The notes: generated by a model not told the origin, from the sequence alone. Positions 1-11,092 are shown, counted from the stretch's first letter. The stretch is DNA of 64,000 nucleotides from Bifidobacterium reuteri DSM 23975 (GCF_000741695.1 NZ_JGZK01000006.1:124001-188000), one strand, 5' to 3'. Numbers and translations: made by a program.

Positions 1-1
1 C

Positions 2-1351
2 GATGACCCGATGAACGTCCTGCGCAGGAATCCCACCGTGCGCAACATGGTCACCGTCACATTGAGCCGCGACGCGTTCCTGCGGCGTCTCCACACGGAT
101 GGTCTCGACCATCCGCAGGACACCTATCGCATGTTCGGCGCTGTGATGGACGTGGATGGCGAAGGCGGTCTGAAGCCCATCAATGCGGACTTTGACCTTG
201 CCGACAGGCGTTTTTCGCCGCGCGGCTCCCAAGAGGAGCCCGAACTAACCGAACGGGTTTTCGACCCCGCTGTGGCCCAGGTGCTTGGCGCGGCCAGCAG
301 CGATGGTCTGGCGATCCAACGTGTGGACATGCTGCAGCGCGCGGTGAACGAATTCCATGCGTTGGCTCAGAACCGGGAACTGGATTCCGTCGGCAAGGCG
401 CAGCGTGCCGTGGGTCTCATCGAGAGCATATGCGATCCGGAACTGACCGGACGGTCCTCCGAGGTGACCAGCGCGCTGATCGACGGACGAGACACCCCGG
501 ATCTGACGTTCACGCTCGCCGATGAACTCGACAAGGCGCGTCTTCACGCCCGGGATTTGCTGTTCTCCGGTCAGGCCGATCAGGCCATTGAGACTTCGGA
601 GGCGGCCGTGACCCGTATGGATCAGCTCTTCGCTTCCGGCGCAGGTGTGCCGCGGTATTTCAACTCCTATGCCGAACGCGTGGTGTACAACCGGCTGTTC
701 GCCACACGGGATGAGCGAACCATGCTGATTCCGGACAACCTGTTCTATGCGCATATGGAATTGGCCGACGTGCTCAGTCAGATCAAGGGTGCCAAAGCCG
801 CCATACCGCATCTTAACCGCATGGTCGCCTACGCTCCCGCATATCCGCTCTCCCATCTCAAGCTCGCCATACAATTGGCGCGTAGCGAGGATTGGGATTC
901 TGCCCGCGCAGCCTGCCTCAATGCACTCCGCGTGGCCCTGGATCGTGATGATGCCGCGTTCGCCTACTATCGATTCGCCTATTGCGAGTGGATGCTGGAC
1001 CATTTCGAAACGGCGGCTGCGGCCTATATCCTCAGCGATCACATCGCTCCGGGCGCCATCAGCAGTCTGGAAGGCGAACTGCAGGAGCTTGTGGCACGTG
1101 CCGATTCGCAATGCATCAACGTGCCCGAATCGGTGGATGAAGCGTCCTATGTGCTCGCATCGCATGATCTGCCGGTCTGGCCGCATGTGGAAGTAGGGGA
1201 TATCGTGCGTGACGCCGCCCGTGTCTGCGTGGACGAAGGCATGTTCGTGCCGGCACGGACACTGTCCGTGGCGGTGGCCCGCATGAATGCCGGAGGCGAC
1301 GGCGACATCGACGTCATCCAGGCGCAATACCTGCGTTCCCTGACCACCTGA
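2..1351 (+). CDS. Helical-repeat (TPR-like) protein, 5' end possibly outside window
   Basis: Function unknown. The frame is open to the left edge; the first ATG in the window is at 11, and no ribosome-binding site can be judged, so the true start may lie upstream. From that ATG the product is 446 residues. It is mostly alpha-helical, and residues of about 220-350 look like degenerate tetratricopeptide helices (Ala/Leu/Tyr-rich pairs such as AAIPHLNRM and YYRFAYCEW), which suggests protein-protein contacts. No signal peptide or membrane span is visible. It lies about 215 bases upstream of ligA in the same direction. A large antisense frame over it is a shadow. I am confident that it is coding but not of its role. 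Confidence 0.8.
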   Translation, partial: DDPMNVLRRNPTVRNMVTVTLSRDAFLRRLHTDGLDHPQDTYRMFGAVMDVDGEGGLKPINADFDLADRRFSPRGSQEEPELTERVFDPAVAQVLGAASSDGLAIQRVDMLQRAVNEFHALAQNRELDSVGKAQRAVGLIESICDPELTGRSSEVTSALIDGRDTPDLTFTLADELDKARLHARDLLFSGQADQAIETSEAAVTRMDQLFASGAGVPRYFNSYAERVVYNRLFATRDERTMLIPDNLFYAHMELADVLSQIKGAKAAIPHLNRMVAYAPAYPLSHLKLAIQLARSEDWDSARAACLNALRVALDRDDAAFAYYRFAYCEWMLDHFETAAAAYILSDHIAPGAISSLEGELQELVARADSQCINVPESVDEASYVLASHDLPVWPHVEVGDIVRDAARVCVDEGMFVPARTLSVAVARMNAGGDGDIDVIQAQYLRSLTT

Positions 1352-1415
1352 CGGATCCCCCGTATCTGGATTGCGGCCCATGTCCTGCATGTTGGCCGCT
1401 GACGGGTACGGAATA

Positions 1416-1466
1416 CGCTTCCCGACACGCTCAAGGCCGTTCGGCCAAGCCTACGGTCGGGAGGTG
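1416..1466. repeat. Structured intergenic element, family B copy 1
   Basis: A stem CCCGAC (1421-1426) pairs with GTCGGG (1456-1461) and extends outward with wobble pairs to about 1416/1466. The 29-base loop contains its own small hairpin, GGCC-GTTC-GGCC. Nearly the same loop and an analogous stem recur at 26787-26832 between argJ and argB. The first stem pair is C-G here and T-A there, so pairing is kept although the sequence changes. It is non-coding. It could be a transcribed RNA structure or a small mobile palindrome. Confidence 0.6.
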
Positions 1467-1553
1467 CCTCCCACCACCCACAAGCTCCGTATCAATTCGG
1501 ATTGCTTCGTCGGGCTTGCTTTGCGGACAATGCTGTGGTTCCTCATGCTCGGC

Positions 1554-4490
<2,937 letters not shown>

Positions 4491-4579
4491 TGCTCCTTTC
4501 CACGTGAAAGTATCACATCAAGACCCTAGCATGCCGGCCGATTGCACGGTACTCTGGTGGACGGCGATAAGGAGGATTG

Positions 4580-5698
4580 ATGAGCGAAACCCGTGCAATC
4601 GAAGCAGCGATATACGAACGTCTTAGCCGTGTGATCGACCCGGAATTAGGACGATCGGTCACCGATTTGGGCATGATTGCGGCCATCGACGCAACCCCGT
4701 CTGCGAACGATGCGGAAGGCGACTACGACGTCACCGTGCATGTGGAGCTCACCGTGGAGGGCTGTCCGCTCTCAGAGACCATCACCAATCAGATCAACGG
4801 TGCGGTGGCCTCCTATCCGGATGCCAAACTCACACCTCATATCGAGGTCTCTTCGATGAGCCGGGACAAGCTCGACGATCTGGTGGCCGACCTGAAAGCC
4901 GAACGCAAGCAGAACCCGTTCAGCAAGCCCGGGGTCAAGACTCGCATCTTCGCCATCGCATCGGGCAAGGGAGGCGTCGGCAAATCGTCGGTGACGGCGA
5001 ACCTTGCCGCCACATTCGCGGCATTGGGCTATGACACCGCCGCCATCGACGCCGATATCTACGGGTTTTCGCTGCCAAGGCTGTTCGGCGCGCACACCCA
5101 GCCGACGAACCTGAACGGCATGCTGATGCCGGTCACCGCGTGGGGCGTCAAACTCATTTCCATCGGCATGTTCGCGGGCGCGGATCGCGCCATCCTCTGG
5201 CGAGGCCCGCGTCTGCAGCGCTCGCTGGAACAGTTCCTGTCTGATGTGTGGTGGGGTCAGCCGGACGTGCTGTTGCTCGATCTGGCACCCGGCACCGGTG
5301 ACATGGCGATATCCGTGGCTCAGGCGCTGCCGAACGCGGAGCTGGTCGTGGTCACCACACCGCAGCCGTCCGCATCCGATATCGCCGTGCGTTCCGGCTT
5401 GGTGGCGTTGCAGGTACCGATGAAGGTACGCGGCGTGGTGGAGAACATGAGCTACTACGAGCACAACGGCGAGAAGCTGCGCATTTTCGGCGAAGGTGGA
5501 GGTCAACGGGTCAGCGAACAGCTCACCGAAGCGTTGGGATACGATGTGCCGTTGATGGCACAACTGCCGCTGGAACCCGAGGTGCGTGAAATCGGCGAAT
5601 CCGGCCGACCCGCGGTGTTGGATGCCGATGGCGCACTGCGCGCTGACGGCATTGGTGCCACCTTCCGTTCGCTGGCCAATCAGCTGATGCGTAGCTGA
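4580..5698 (+). CDS. mrp: Mrp/ApbC family iron-sulfur cluster carrier ATPase
   Basis: P-loop ATPase thought to carry or load Fe-S clusters onto target proteins in the cytoplasm. Residues about 1-95 form a MIP18/DUF59 domain. The deviant Walker A, SGKGGVGKSS, follows at about residue 133, and the Mrp-type motifs LLLDLAPGTGD and ENMSYY come later. The CxxC pair that many Mrp proteins carry after NMS is absent here; from memory, other actinobacterial Mrp proteins lack it too. ATG 4580 is chosen over the TTG three bases earlier because AAGGAGG (4569-4575) is correctly spaced. The product has 372 residues. It converges on the cation-efflux gene, with repeat family A copy 1 between them. Confidence 0.93.
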   Translation: MSETRAIEAAIYERLSRVIDPELGRSVTDLGMIAAIDATPSANDAEGDYDVTVHVELTVEGCPLSETITNQINGAVASYPDAKLTPHIEVSSMSRDKLDDLVADLKAERKQNPFSKPGVKTRIFAIASGKGGVGKSSVTANLAATFAALGYDTAAIDADIYGFSLPRLFGAHTQPTNLNGMLMPVTAWGVKLISIGMFAGADRAILWRGPRLQRSLEQFLSDVWWGQPDVLLLDLAPGTGDMAISVAQALPNAELVVVTTPQPSASDIAVRSGLVALQVPMKVRGVVENMSYYEHNGEKLRIFGEGGGQRVSEQLTEALGYDVPLMAQLPLEPEVREIGESGRPAVLDADGALRADGIGATFRSLANQLMRS

Positions 5699-5751
5699 GG
5701 GGGGGGTCGTCAGACTCATCACCAAAGCCCTCATGAGGAACGCTTGTGTTC

Positions 5752-5857
5752 TGCGTCAGAAACTCATTACTGTATTTCTGGCTCCCCTTGTCAGGGGAGC
5801 TGTCGACGAAGTCGACTGAGGGGTAGTCATTTTGTCAACGAACTTCTGACGCAAGAC
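5752..5857. repeat. Family A palindromic repeat, copy 1 (with short terminal inverted repeats)
   Basis: Hairpin 1 is GCTCCCCT (5781-5788) with AGGGGAGC (5793-5800). Hairpin 2 is GTCGAC (5802-5807), loop GAA, GTCGAC (5811-5816), then GACTGAGGGGTAG. A third, weaker dyad with GTCAACGAA follows. The unit is flanked by a perfect 10-base inverted pair, TGCGTCAGAA (5752-5761) and TTCTGACGCA (5844-5853). The right end runs into the TAG stop of the minus-strand cation-efflux gene. Related copies are at 11164, 32175, 40448, 62885 and 62991. Confidence 0.8.
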
Positions 5858-5858
5858 G

Positions 5859-6818
5859 CTAGTGCTGCGCCCGCCAGATGTCCGGCTCCACGTAGATTTC
5901 CCAGATATACCAAGGCATCGCCGTGCGGATGTTGGTCTCGATCTTGTCGACGGTCTGCACGTCGAAATCACGGTCGAGCTTCGACGTCTCCACTTTGAGG
6001 CATAGCAGCACGGAATCCTCATCCATGTGGATGGCCTGCATGTTGATGAGCCGGTCGACGCCGGCGGTATCCTCCACGGCCTTGACCACCATTGCTCGCG
6101 TGCTGGGGTCAAGGCTTTCGCCCACCAGCAGCGAGCCGGATTTGAACGCCAGCGCAGCCGAACCGCAGACCAGCACCAGACCGACGAGCATGCCGCCAAT
6201 CGCATCATAGAGTTCGTCGCCGGTCACTATCGACAGTCCGATGCCAAGTCCTGCGAATGCCAGACCAATCAGGGCCAGCGTATCCTCCATCATGACCGAA
6301 GCCAATTCGGCGGACTTGGTGCGACGCCAGAAACCAATCAGCGAATCATCTTCCACCTTGACGCGTTTCATACGCCCGCGAGCCTCATGGACGGAGGTGT
6401 GCAGACCATACCCTTCAAGACATGCGGAGACGCCGACCACCACCAGCGCGGCGATGAGTTCAACCGAGTTCGCATCACGGGACGCTGTGCCTTCGATGAG
6501 CGCGCCTAGTTTGCCCGCCGCCTGAGAGACCGCGAACACGCCGCCGACGAAGAACAGCAGCGTAGCCACAATGAAACTGGCGAGATACTTCACGCGGTGA
6601 AGCCCGAACGGGTGATCGCCACGGGATTTATGGTCGGATGCCTTATCGCCCACCATCAGCACCAGTTCATTCGCGCAATCCGCCACCGAGTGCACGGATT
6701 CCGAGAACATGGATGACGATCCGGTGAACGCCGCCGCCGCGAACTTGGCACAGGCGACACCGACATTGGCAAGTAGTGCGGCCTTGACCGCCGCGCCGCT
6801 GTTCTTCTGATCAGACAT
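5859..6818 (-). CDS. Cation diffusion facilitator (CDF) family transporter
   Basis: Probable divalent metal/proton antiporter of the CDF family in the cytoplasmic membrane. Several hydrophobic helices are visible; the first begins near VKAALLANVGVACAKF, followed by the family pattern SVHSVADCANELVLMVGDKASD, with metal-site acidic residues and the histidine-rich stretch HKSRGDHPFG. The cytoplasmic C-terminal domain (from about residue 215) has the ferredoxin-like pattern of CDF proteins. The start at 6818 (MSDQKNSG) is preferred over one ten codons upstream because GAGGGG lies about ten bases before it. The product has 319 residues. Metal specificity cannot be read from the sequence. Confidence 0.88.
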   Translation of the reverse strand: MSDQKNSGAAVKAALLANVGVACAKFAAAAFTGSSSMFSESVHSVADCANELVLMVGDKASDHKSRGDHPFGLHRVKYLASFIVATLLFFVGGVFAVSQAAGKLGALIEGTASRDANSVELIAALVVVGVSACLEGYGLHTSVHEARGRMKRVKVEDDSLIGFWRRTKSAELASVMMEDTLALIGLAFAGLGIGLSIVTGDELYDAIGGMLVGLVLVCGSAALAFKSGSLLVGESLDPSTRAMVVKAVEDTAGVDRLINMQAIHMDEDSVLLCLKVETSKLDRDFDVQTVDKIETNIRTAMPWYIWEIYVEPDIWRAQH

Positions 6819-6887
6819 GAGATATGCGCCCCTCTTCCACCGCGGCATTATAGCGTTCTCCTGTACCGAATGCCTTCATCGGGCATC

Positions 6888-6933
6888 AATACGGAAAAGC
6901 CCAGCCACATGATGCAGCTGGGCTTTCCGTATT
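6888..6933 (-). terminator. Terminator hairpin after glnA
   Basis: An inverted repeat of about 17 bp, 6888-6905 against 6917-6933, with one bulged A and an 11-base loop. It lies between the end of glnA (6971) and the start of the cation-efflux gene (6818), both on the minus strand. The AAGCCCAGC/GCTGGGCTT core is GC-rich and flanked by AT pairs, as in an intrinsic terminator. Confidence 0.75.
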
Positions 6934-6970
6934 GCGCTACCGGCTCATTGTCAGGCTATACAGCCAACAA

Positions 6971-8407
6971 TCAGATGTGGTAGTAGAGCTCGTACTCGAG
7001 CGGGGTCGGGGTCAGGCGGGACTGATCGATCTCGTCGCGCTTGAGGCCAATCCAGGTCTCGATGAGGTCATCGGTGAACACGTCGCCGGCGGTGAGGAAG
7101 TCGTGGTCCTCTTCCAGGGCGTCCATGGCTTCGGCCAGGGAGCTCGGCACCTGCTTGATGCCGGCGTGCTCTTCCGGAGGCAGCTCGTAGAGGTCCTTGT
7201 CGACCGGCTCCGGAGGCTCGATGTGGTTCAGGATGCCGTCCAGGCCAGCCATCAGCTGAGCGGAGAAGGCCAGGAACGGGTTGCAGGACGGATCCGGGGC
7301 GCGGAACTCGATACGCTTGGCAGCCGGGGAGGTGCCGGCCAGCGGAATACGGATGGCGGCGGAACGGTTGCGGGCGGAGTACACCAGGTTGACCGGAGCC
7401 TCGAAGCCCGGAACCAGACGGTGGTAGGAGTTCAGGGACGGGTTGGTGAAGGCCAGCACGGAGGAGGAGTGCTTGATGAGGCCGCCGATGTACCAGCGGG
7501 CCAGATCGGACAAGCCGGCGTAACCCTTCTCATCGTAGAACAGCGGCTTGCCGTCCTTCCACAGGGACTGGTGGCAGTGCATGCCGGTGCCGTTGTCGCC
7601 TGCGATCGGCTTCGGCATGAAGGTCACGGACTTGCCGGCCAGAGCGGCGGTCTCGTGGACCACGTACTTGTACTTCATCAGGTCATCACCTGCGTGCTGC
7701 AGGGTGTTGAAGCGGTAGTTGATCTCCTGCTGGCCCGCGCCGGCCACCTCGTGATGGGAGCGCTCGAGAATCAGGCCGACCTTCTGCAGGTTGGCGACCA
7801 TGTCGTCGCGCAGGTCCTGGCTGTGGTCGATCGGGGGAACCGGGAAGTAGCCGCGCTTGACGCGGTTCTTGAAGCCGATGTTCGGGGTGCCGTCCTCTTC
7901 GGTGTCCACGCCGGAGTTCCACGGGGCCTCAATGGAGTCGACCTCGTAGAAGGAACGCTGCATGGAGTTCTCGAAGCGTACCTTGTCGAAGATGAAGAAC
8001 TCGGCCTCAGGGGCGAAGGACGCGGTGTCGGCGATGCCGGTGGACTTGAGGTAGGCCTCGGCCTTGCCGGCGACCTGACGGGGGTCGCGGGAGTAAGGCT
8101 CGTCGGTCAGCGGGTCGACGATGGAGAAGGCCACGTCGAGGGTCTTGTGCTTGCGGAACGGGTCGACGAAGGCGGTGGTGATATCCGGAACCAGCTTCAT
8201 ATCGGACTCGTTGATGGCCTGGAAGCCCTGGACGGACGAACCATCGAACGGCATGCCTTCGGTGAAGGCGTCCTTCAGGAACTCGCTTGCCGGCACGGTG
8301 AAGTGCTGCTGAACGCCGATCAGATCGGTGAAACGAACGGAGACATACTCGATGCCTTCCTTATTGATAAGGGCCTCGGCGTCTTCCTTGGACTTGAGTT
8401 CGGTCAC
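6971..8407 (-). CDS. glnA: Glutamine synthetase, type I (GSI-beta)
   Basis: Makes glutamine from glutamate, ammonia and ATP; the central ammonium-assimilation enzyme, acting in the cytoplasm as a dodecamer. At 478 residues it has the normal length. The beta-grasp motif [11 protein letters not shown], the catalytic motifs EAEFFIFD and [12 protein letters not shown], and the substrate-binding NRSAAIRIP are all present. The tyrosine at about residue 407 in DLYELPPEE matches the adenylylation site, so control by GlnE-type adenylylation is likely. The start is GTG 8407, with AAAGGAG seven bases upstream. The upstream region holds three dyads (8435-8501), likely a nitrogen-control region. Confidence 0.97.
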   Translation of the reverse strand: MTELKSKEDAEALINKEGIEYVSVRFTDLIGVQQHFTVPASEFLKDAFTEGMPFDGSSVQGFQAINESDMKLVPDITTAFVDPFRKHKTLDVAFSIVDPLTDEPYSRDPRQVAGKAEAYLKSTGIADTASFAPEAEFFIFDKVRFENSMQRSFYEVDSIEAPWNSGVDTEEDGTPNIGFKNRVKRGYFPVPPIDHSQDLRDDMVANLQKVGLILERSHHEVAGAGQQEINYRFNTLQHAGDDLMKYKYVVHETAALAGKSVTFMPKPIAGDNGTGMHCHQSLWKDGKPLFYDEKGYAGLSDLARWYIGGLIKHSSSVLAFTNPSLNSYHRLVPGFEAPVNLVYSARNRSAAIRIPLAGTSPAAKRIEFRAPDPSCNPFLAFSAQLMAGLDGILNHIEPPEPVDKDLYELPPEEHAGIKQVPSSLAEAMDALEEDHDFLTAGDVFTDDLIETWIGLKRDEIDQSRLTPTPLEYELYYHI

Positions 8408-8430
8408 GGGACCGCTCCTTTCGTGTGAAA

Positions 8431-8501
8431 CGTAACGATATACATCGTAAAATCGTGCGTTTCGCGAGCTCGAAACTTGGGTTACGAGAATGTTTCGTGA
8501 C
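8431..8501 (-). promoter_or_regulatory. glnA upstream region with three inverted repeats
   Basis: Three dyads lie within 30-100 bases upstream of the glnA GTG: ACGAT-ATAC-ATCGT (8435-8448); GTTTCG-N6-CGAAAC (8459-8476); GTTACGA-N7-TCGTGAC with one mismatch (8481-8501). The GAAAC and GTNAC elements recall actinobacterial GlnR half-sites, but the spacing does not fit the usual GlnR consensus. The regulator therefore cannot be named from the sequence. Confidence 0.45.
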
Positions 8502-8631
8502 TATGGCCTATTGACGTTCAAGCGCGGTATTCCAACGAAACATCATTACGAATCGGAAACGAAGGACCTTGTGCAATGGCCGAGACAGTCCGCAACGTGG
8601 ACAGTTCCGAATTCGTATGACGATAAGAAGA

Positions 8632-8687
8632 ATAACGAGGAAGCCTCCTTGGATCCCATGCCGGATTCAAGGAGGCTTCCTCGTTAT
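8632..8687 (-). terminator. Long hairpin terminator after the DUF4191 gene
   Basis: The arms 8632-8650 and 8669-8687 are a perfect 19-bp inverted repeat. The pairing continues inward through GGATCC/GGATTC (one G-T pair) to a six-base loop at 8657-8662, for 25 bp in all. On the minus strand it follows the DUF4191 stop at 8709, and a T-rich stretch (TCTTCTTAT) comes after it. This marks an intrinsic terminator between that gene and glnA. Confidence 0.8.
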
Positions 8688-8708
8688 CGTCTGGCGGTCG
8701 AACCGTGA

Positions 8709-9491
8709 TCAGCGTCCGCGCATCGCGCGACGGGACACCTTCTGCGGGTGGTAAGGGTCGATGCCCTTCGGCACGCCATATCCGGCCTTCAGCTGCAGAG
8801 TGCGCAGACGATCGTTCAGCGTGGCGATCTCGGATTTGGTCAGCAGGAAACGACGGCGGGGATGGATCTTCGCGATCAGCGGGTTCTTGTGGTCAGTGGG
8901 CTCATACGTCTTGGCCTTGGTCACGGCGTTGCGCAGCTTGTCCAGCGGCACCTGCTTGGGGCCGTGGCCCACGGCGATACGATACACCGGGATGGAGGAA
9001 CCGGCGGTGACGCCCTTGATATCACGCTCCTGACGGTTCATGGCGCGCATGACCCGGCCATAATCGCCCTCGCCGATCAGATAGATGCCGTTCATCGACG
9101 TGCCGCGCCAGATGGCGTCCTTGGTCTTCGGATCGATCCACACCGGTTCCTGCGGGAAGTCGAAGCCTGCCTTGCTCATGTTGCTCAGCACGCTGATGGC
9201 GGCACCCGGCTTGCCGTCGATCTGCTTGTATCCCACGGCGTCGGCACGACGGGTCAGCATCATTGTGGCGAGCAGCAGACCCAGCATCACTGCGGTAATC
9301 ATCAGGAAGATCCAGGTGAGCCATGTCCACTTGAAGATCAATCCGATGATGACCATCACGATCACCGGCAGCAGGAAAGCACCGGCCTCAAGCCAGGGCA
9401 GTGCCTTGTCTTCCTTCGCCGTGTACTTGTAGATCTGGATGATCTGCTTGATTGTGCTTTGCTTTTTGGGCTTTGCTTCCTTGTCCGCCAT
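8709..9491 (-). CDS. DUF4191 family membrane protein
   Basis: Actinobacterial membrane protein of unknown function. Residues 1-30 are Lys-rich and cytoplasmic. Two adjacent membrane helices follow (about 33-53, ALPWLEAGAFLLPVIVMVII, and 58-80). A long soluble domain comes next, with the GIYLIGEGDYGRVMRAMNRQ region and a basic C-terminus ending KVSRRAMRGR. The start at 9491 (MADKEAK) is chosen because AAAGGA sits correctly upstream; an in-frame start ten codons earlier lacks this. The product has 260 residues. It lies downstream of lpd on the same strand with a short gap of about 75 bases, so the two could be cotranscribed. Confidence 0.85.
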   Translation of the reverse strand: MADKEAKPKKQSTIKQIIQIYKYTAKEDKALPWLEAGAFLLPVIVMVIIGLIFKWTWLTWIFLMITAVMLGLLLATMMLTRRADAVGYKQIDGKPGAAISVLSNMSKAGFDFPQEPVWIDPKTKDAIWRGTSMNGIYLIGEGDYGRVMRAMNRQERDIKGVTAGSSIPVYRIAVGHGPKQVPLDKLRNAVTKAKTYEPTDHKNPLIAKIHPRRRFLLTKSEIATLNDRLRTLQLKAGYGVPKGIDPYHPQKVSRRAMRGR

Positions 9492-9566
9492 CACTTTTTC
9501 CTTTACTGCATGCTTTTGCAAACGAACACACTGGCAAATAACTGTATCAGGTGCGCTGGTCCGGTT

Positions 9567-11054
9567 TCAGCGCGTGTGCAGAGGGCGGCCGTCCGCTTTG
9601 AGAAGCGCCTCGCCGAGCGTCTCGCTGAACGTGGGGTGGGGGTGGATCAGCCGGGCGGCTTCGCTCAACGGAATATGGTTGCCGACAAGCTGTTCTGCCT
9701 CCGCGATGAGGTCCGAGGCCAGTGGAGACACAATATGCACGCCCAGGATGCGGGGCACATCCGGCACCGACTGGTCGCATCCTGAGACGATGGTCATCGA
9801 TCCCGCCGTGCCCCGCATCAGCATGCGGGCGTTCGAGAGCATGGGATAGGCGGTTTCCTTGACCTCCACAAGATCCTCCCGGGCCTGCGCCTCGTCCAGG
9901 GTCAGTCCCACACAGGCGGCTTCCGGTGAGGAGAACACCACCTGGGGTATGGTGTCCTCCTCCACCGGCTTGACATGTCGTCCCGCGATCGTCTCAGCGA
10001 TGACCAGTCCCTGTTCGAATGCGCGATGCGCCAGGGCATGGCCTTCGGTGACATCTCCCACCGCCCAGATGCCGGGTTTATCGGTATGGCCGAATGCGTC
10101 GGTGGAGACAAGTCCGGCATCGGTGAGGGCGACGCCCCACGAGGCATCGGTGATGGGGTCGCGTCCGATGGCCGCCAGCGCGACTTCGCCCCAAACGCTG
10201 TGCTCGCCGTCTTCTCCTTGGATGGTGTAATGCACTGTGGCGCCGAGGTTCACGCCGACGTCCACATGGGTCACGGCGGAATGGGTGATGACCTTGATGC
10301 CATGACGCTTGAGTTCGCGGGTGAGCGTCACTCCGGCGCGACGGTCCCATGCTGACAGCACGCGATCCTTGCGGATGAGCAAAGTGATGTCTGATCCGGC
10401 GGCATTCCACATGGAGGCGAACTCCAAAGCCACCGCGCCGGCGCCGATGATGACCGCAGACGAGGGGAACTCGTTGGCTTCCAATGCCTGCGTGGAATCG
10501 ATCAGCGCCCCGCCAAACGGGTTGCCGGGCAGGGGGCGCGGGCGTGCGCCGGTGGCGATCACGATGTCGGTCACGCTCAGGTCCAGTGCCGTACCGGCAG
10601 GCTTCGGGACATTGGCTTTATGGTAGACGATGACCTCGTTCTGTTGCGGGGCCGGAGCGATATGCACGATATGCCGCCCGCCGGCGTCGGTCTCGTCCGC
10701 AGAGAACGTAGCGAATCCACGGTATACGGTGATGCCTCTATGCGCCAGCAATCCCGACAGCCCCTGCACCATCGTGTCGACGATATGCCGCCTGTAATCG
10801 TGCAGTTTGCCGAAGTCGATGCCGTCGACCGTGGCTTGAACGCCGAGCTCGGCTGCGCGATGCACGGTATCGATGGTATGTGTGGCCGTGATCAGCGCTT
10901 TGGATGGTATGCATCCCCGGTTGAGGCAGGTGCCGCCGACGGTGGCGTCCCGTTCGATCAGAGCCACCTTCTTGCCAAGTTCAGCGGCTCGCAATGCTGT
11001 GGAATAGCCTCCCGGTCCCGCGCCGATGATAGCGATATCGTACTGTTCGCTCAT
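9567..11054 (-). CDS. lpd: Dihydrolipoyl dehydrogenase-like flavoprotein disulfide reductase
   Basis: FAD- and NAD(P)-dependent disulfide reductase; the family reoxidises dihydrolipoamide (E3 subunit). The N-terminal FAD motif is IIGAGPGGYS, followed by the redox-active disulfide GGTCLNRGCIPSKA (residues about 39-52), the second dinucleotide motif VIIGAGAVALEFASMW, and the C-terminal HPHPTFSE with the catalytic His-Glu. ATG 11054 is supported by GGAGGA four bases upstream. The product has 495 residues. No E1, E2, glycine-cleavage or lipoate genes are nearby, so its partner is unknown. Mycothiol or another disulfide could be its substrate instead. Confidence 0.9.
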   Translation of the reverse strand: MSEQYDIAIIGAGPGGYSTALRAAELGKKVALIERDATVGGTCLNRGCIPSKALITATHTIDTVHRAAELGVQATVDGIDFGKLHDYRRHIVDTMVQGLSGLLAHRGITVYRGFATFSADETDAGGRHIVHIAPAPQQNEVIVYHKANVPKPAGTALDLSVTDIVIATGARPRPLPGNPFGGALIDSTQALEANEFPSSAVIIGAGAVALEFASMWNAAGSDITLLIRKDRVLSAWDRRAGVTLTRELKRHGIKVITHSAVTHVDVGVNLGATVHYTIQGEDGEHSVWGEVALAAIGRDPITDASWGVALTDAGLVSTDAFGHTDKPGIWAVGDVTEGHALAHRAFEQGLVIAETIAGRHVKPVEEDTIPQVVFSSPEAACVGLTLDEAQAREDLVEVKETAYPMLSNARMLMRGTAGSMTIVSGCDQSVPDVPRILGVHIVSPLASDLIAEAEQLVGNHIPLSEAARLIHPHPTFSETLGEALLKADGRPLHTR

Positions 11055-11092
11055 AGTGTCCTCCGTTGCAAACACAGGTAATCACATAATAA

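Noticed and set aside
245-1390. Long minus-strand frame (381 codons) over the helical-repeat gene, and similar antisense frames over ligA (2684-4207), glnA (6932-8428 plus), pheT (21015-23003) and tyrS-downstream DNA (45997-47598)
   Set aside because: They lack ribosome-binding sites, have biased His/Gly/Val/Thr composition and lie opposite genes with clear domains. They arise from high-GC third positions.
8632-8687. Perfect inverted repeat considered as insertion-sequence ends
   Set aside because: Only six bases lie between the extended arms and there is no transposase; a terminator explains it.
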